Source: Thysanoteuthis rhombus (taxonomy: Eukaryota; Mollusca; Cephalopoda; Oegopsida; Thysanoteuthidae). Taken from it: DNA of 64,000 bases. The notes under the pieces are model-generated. The model was not told where the DNA came from. It did not search any database and saw only the letters and a program-made list of their open reading frames with translations. The first letter of the stretch is position 1. Every line of letters starts with the position of its first letter. A program made the position numbers and the translations under genes. Positions 63,968-64,000 of this stretch are shown here, in pieces. The stretch is taken from assembly GCA_963457665.1 (NCBI GenBank), contig OY735201.1, positions 31,333,323-31,397,322 on the forward strand, written 5' to 3'.

Positions 63968-64000
63968 GTAACAAATTTGTCAGTAGTAATAAAGAAATCT

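Noticed and set aside
1-64000. CRISPR array, operon or bacterial features
   Set aside because: No regularly spaced repeats of CRISPR type and no dense ORFs. The window is clearly eukaryotic.

Overview
The window is 64 kb of AT-rich eukaryotic DNA. It is full of mono-, di- and trinucleotide tracts, and it holds decayed transposons from most major metazoan classes: hAT, two mariner types, Tc1, pogo-like TIR elements, two non-LTR retrotransposon families and tRNA-derived SINE heads. There are no operons, no bacterial-type ORF density and no rRNA or functional tRNA gene. This fits an intergenic or intronic stretch of a large invertebrate genome. A mollusc or arthropod is plausible, but I cannot settle the phylum from sequence alone. 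No host exon could be supported with confidence.

Layout. 0-13 kb: simple repeats (GA, TA, poly-A), a 484-bp inverted-repeat-bounded element (2.03-2.52 kb), and copies of three unclassified dispersed families (A at 11.0-11.4, B at 0.15-0.37, C at 4.1-4.4 kb). 13.9-15.7 kb: pieces of a non-LTR retrotransposon, reverse transcriptase to C-terminus. 16.8-17.8 kb: a non-autonomous hAT element with an exact 8-bp target duplication and a dimerisation-domain remnant. 18-20 kb: further copies of families B and C. 25.6-26.3 kb: a mariner-type transposase relic on the minus strand. 30.8-31.05 kb: a SINE head and a pogo/Tigger-like end. 31.6-32.5 kb: a GA/ACAG-rich minisatellite that keeps all three minus-strand frames open without being a gene. 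34.6-41.9 kb: copies of families A and B and a perfect 27-bp hairpin. 48.6-49.1 kb: an internally deleted mariner with both ends. 51.1-51.4 kb: a MITE-like element. 52.5-57.5 kb: the densest cluster, with a third copy of the 14-kb LINE, two pogo-like MITEs, a second LINE family still readable over about 210 codons, and a decayed cysteine-rich (CXC/tesmin-like) protein of a repetitive family. 62.7-63.35 kb: a Tc1-type transposase relic.

No genes work together here. Every recognisable coding stretch is a broken mobile-element or repetitive-family sequence. The most useful observations are the datable transposon insertions, the three unclassified multi-copy families, and the perfect hairpin at 41.33-41.39 kb.
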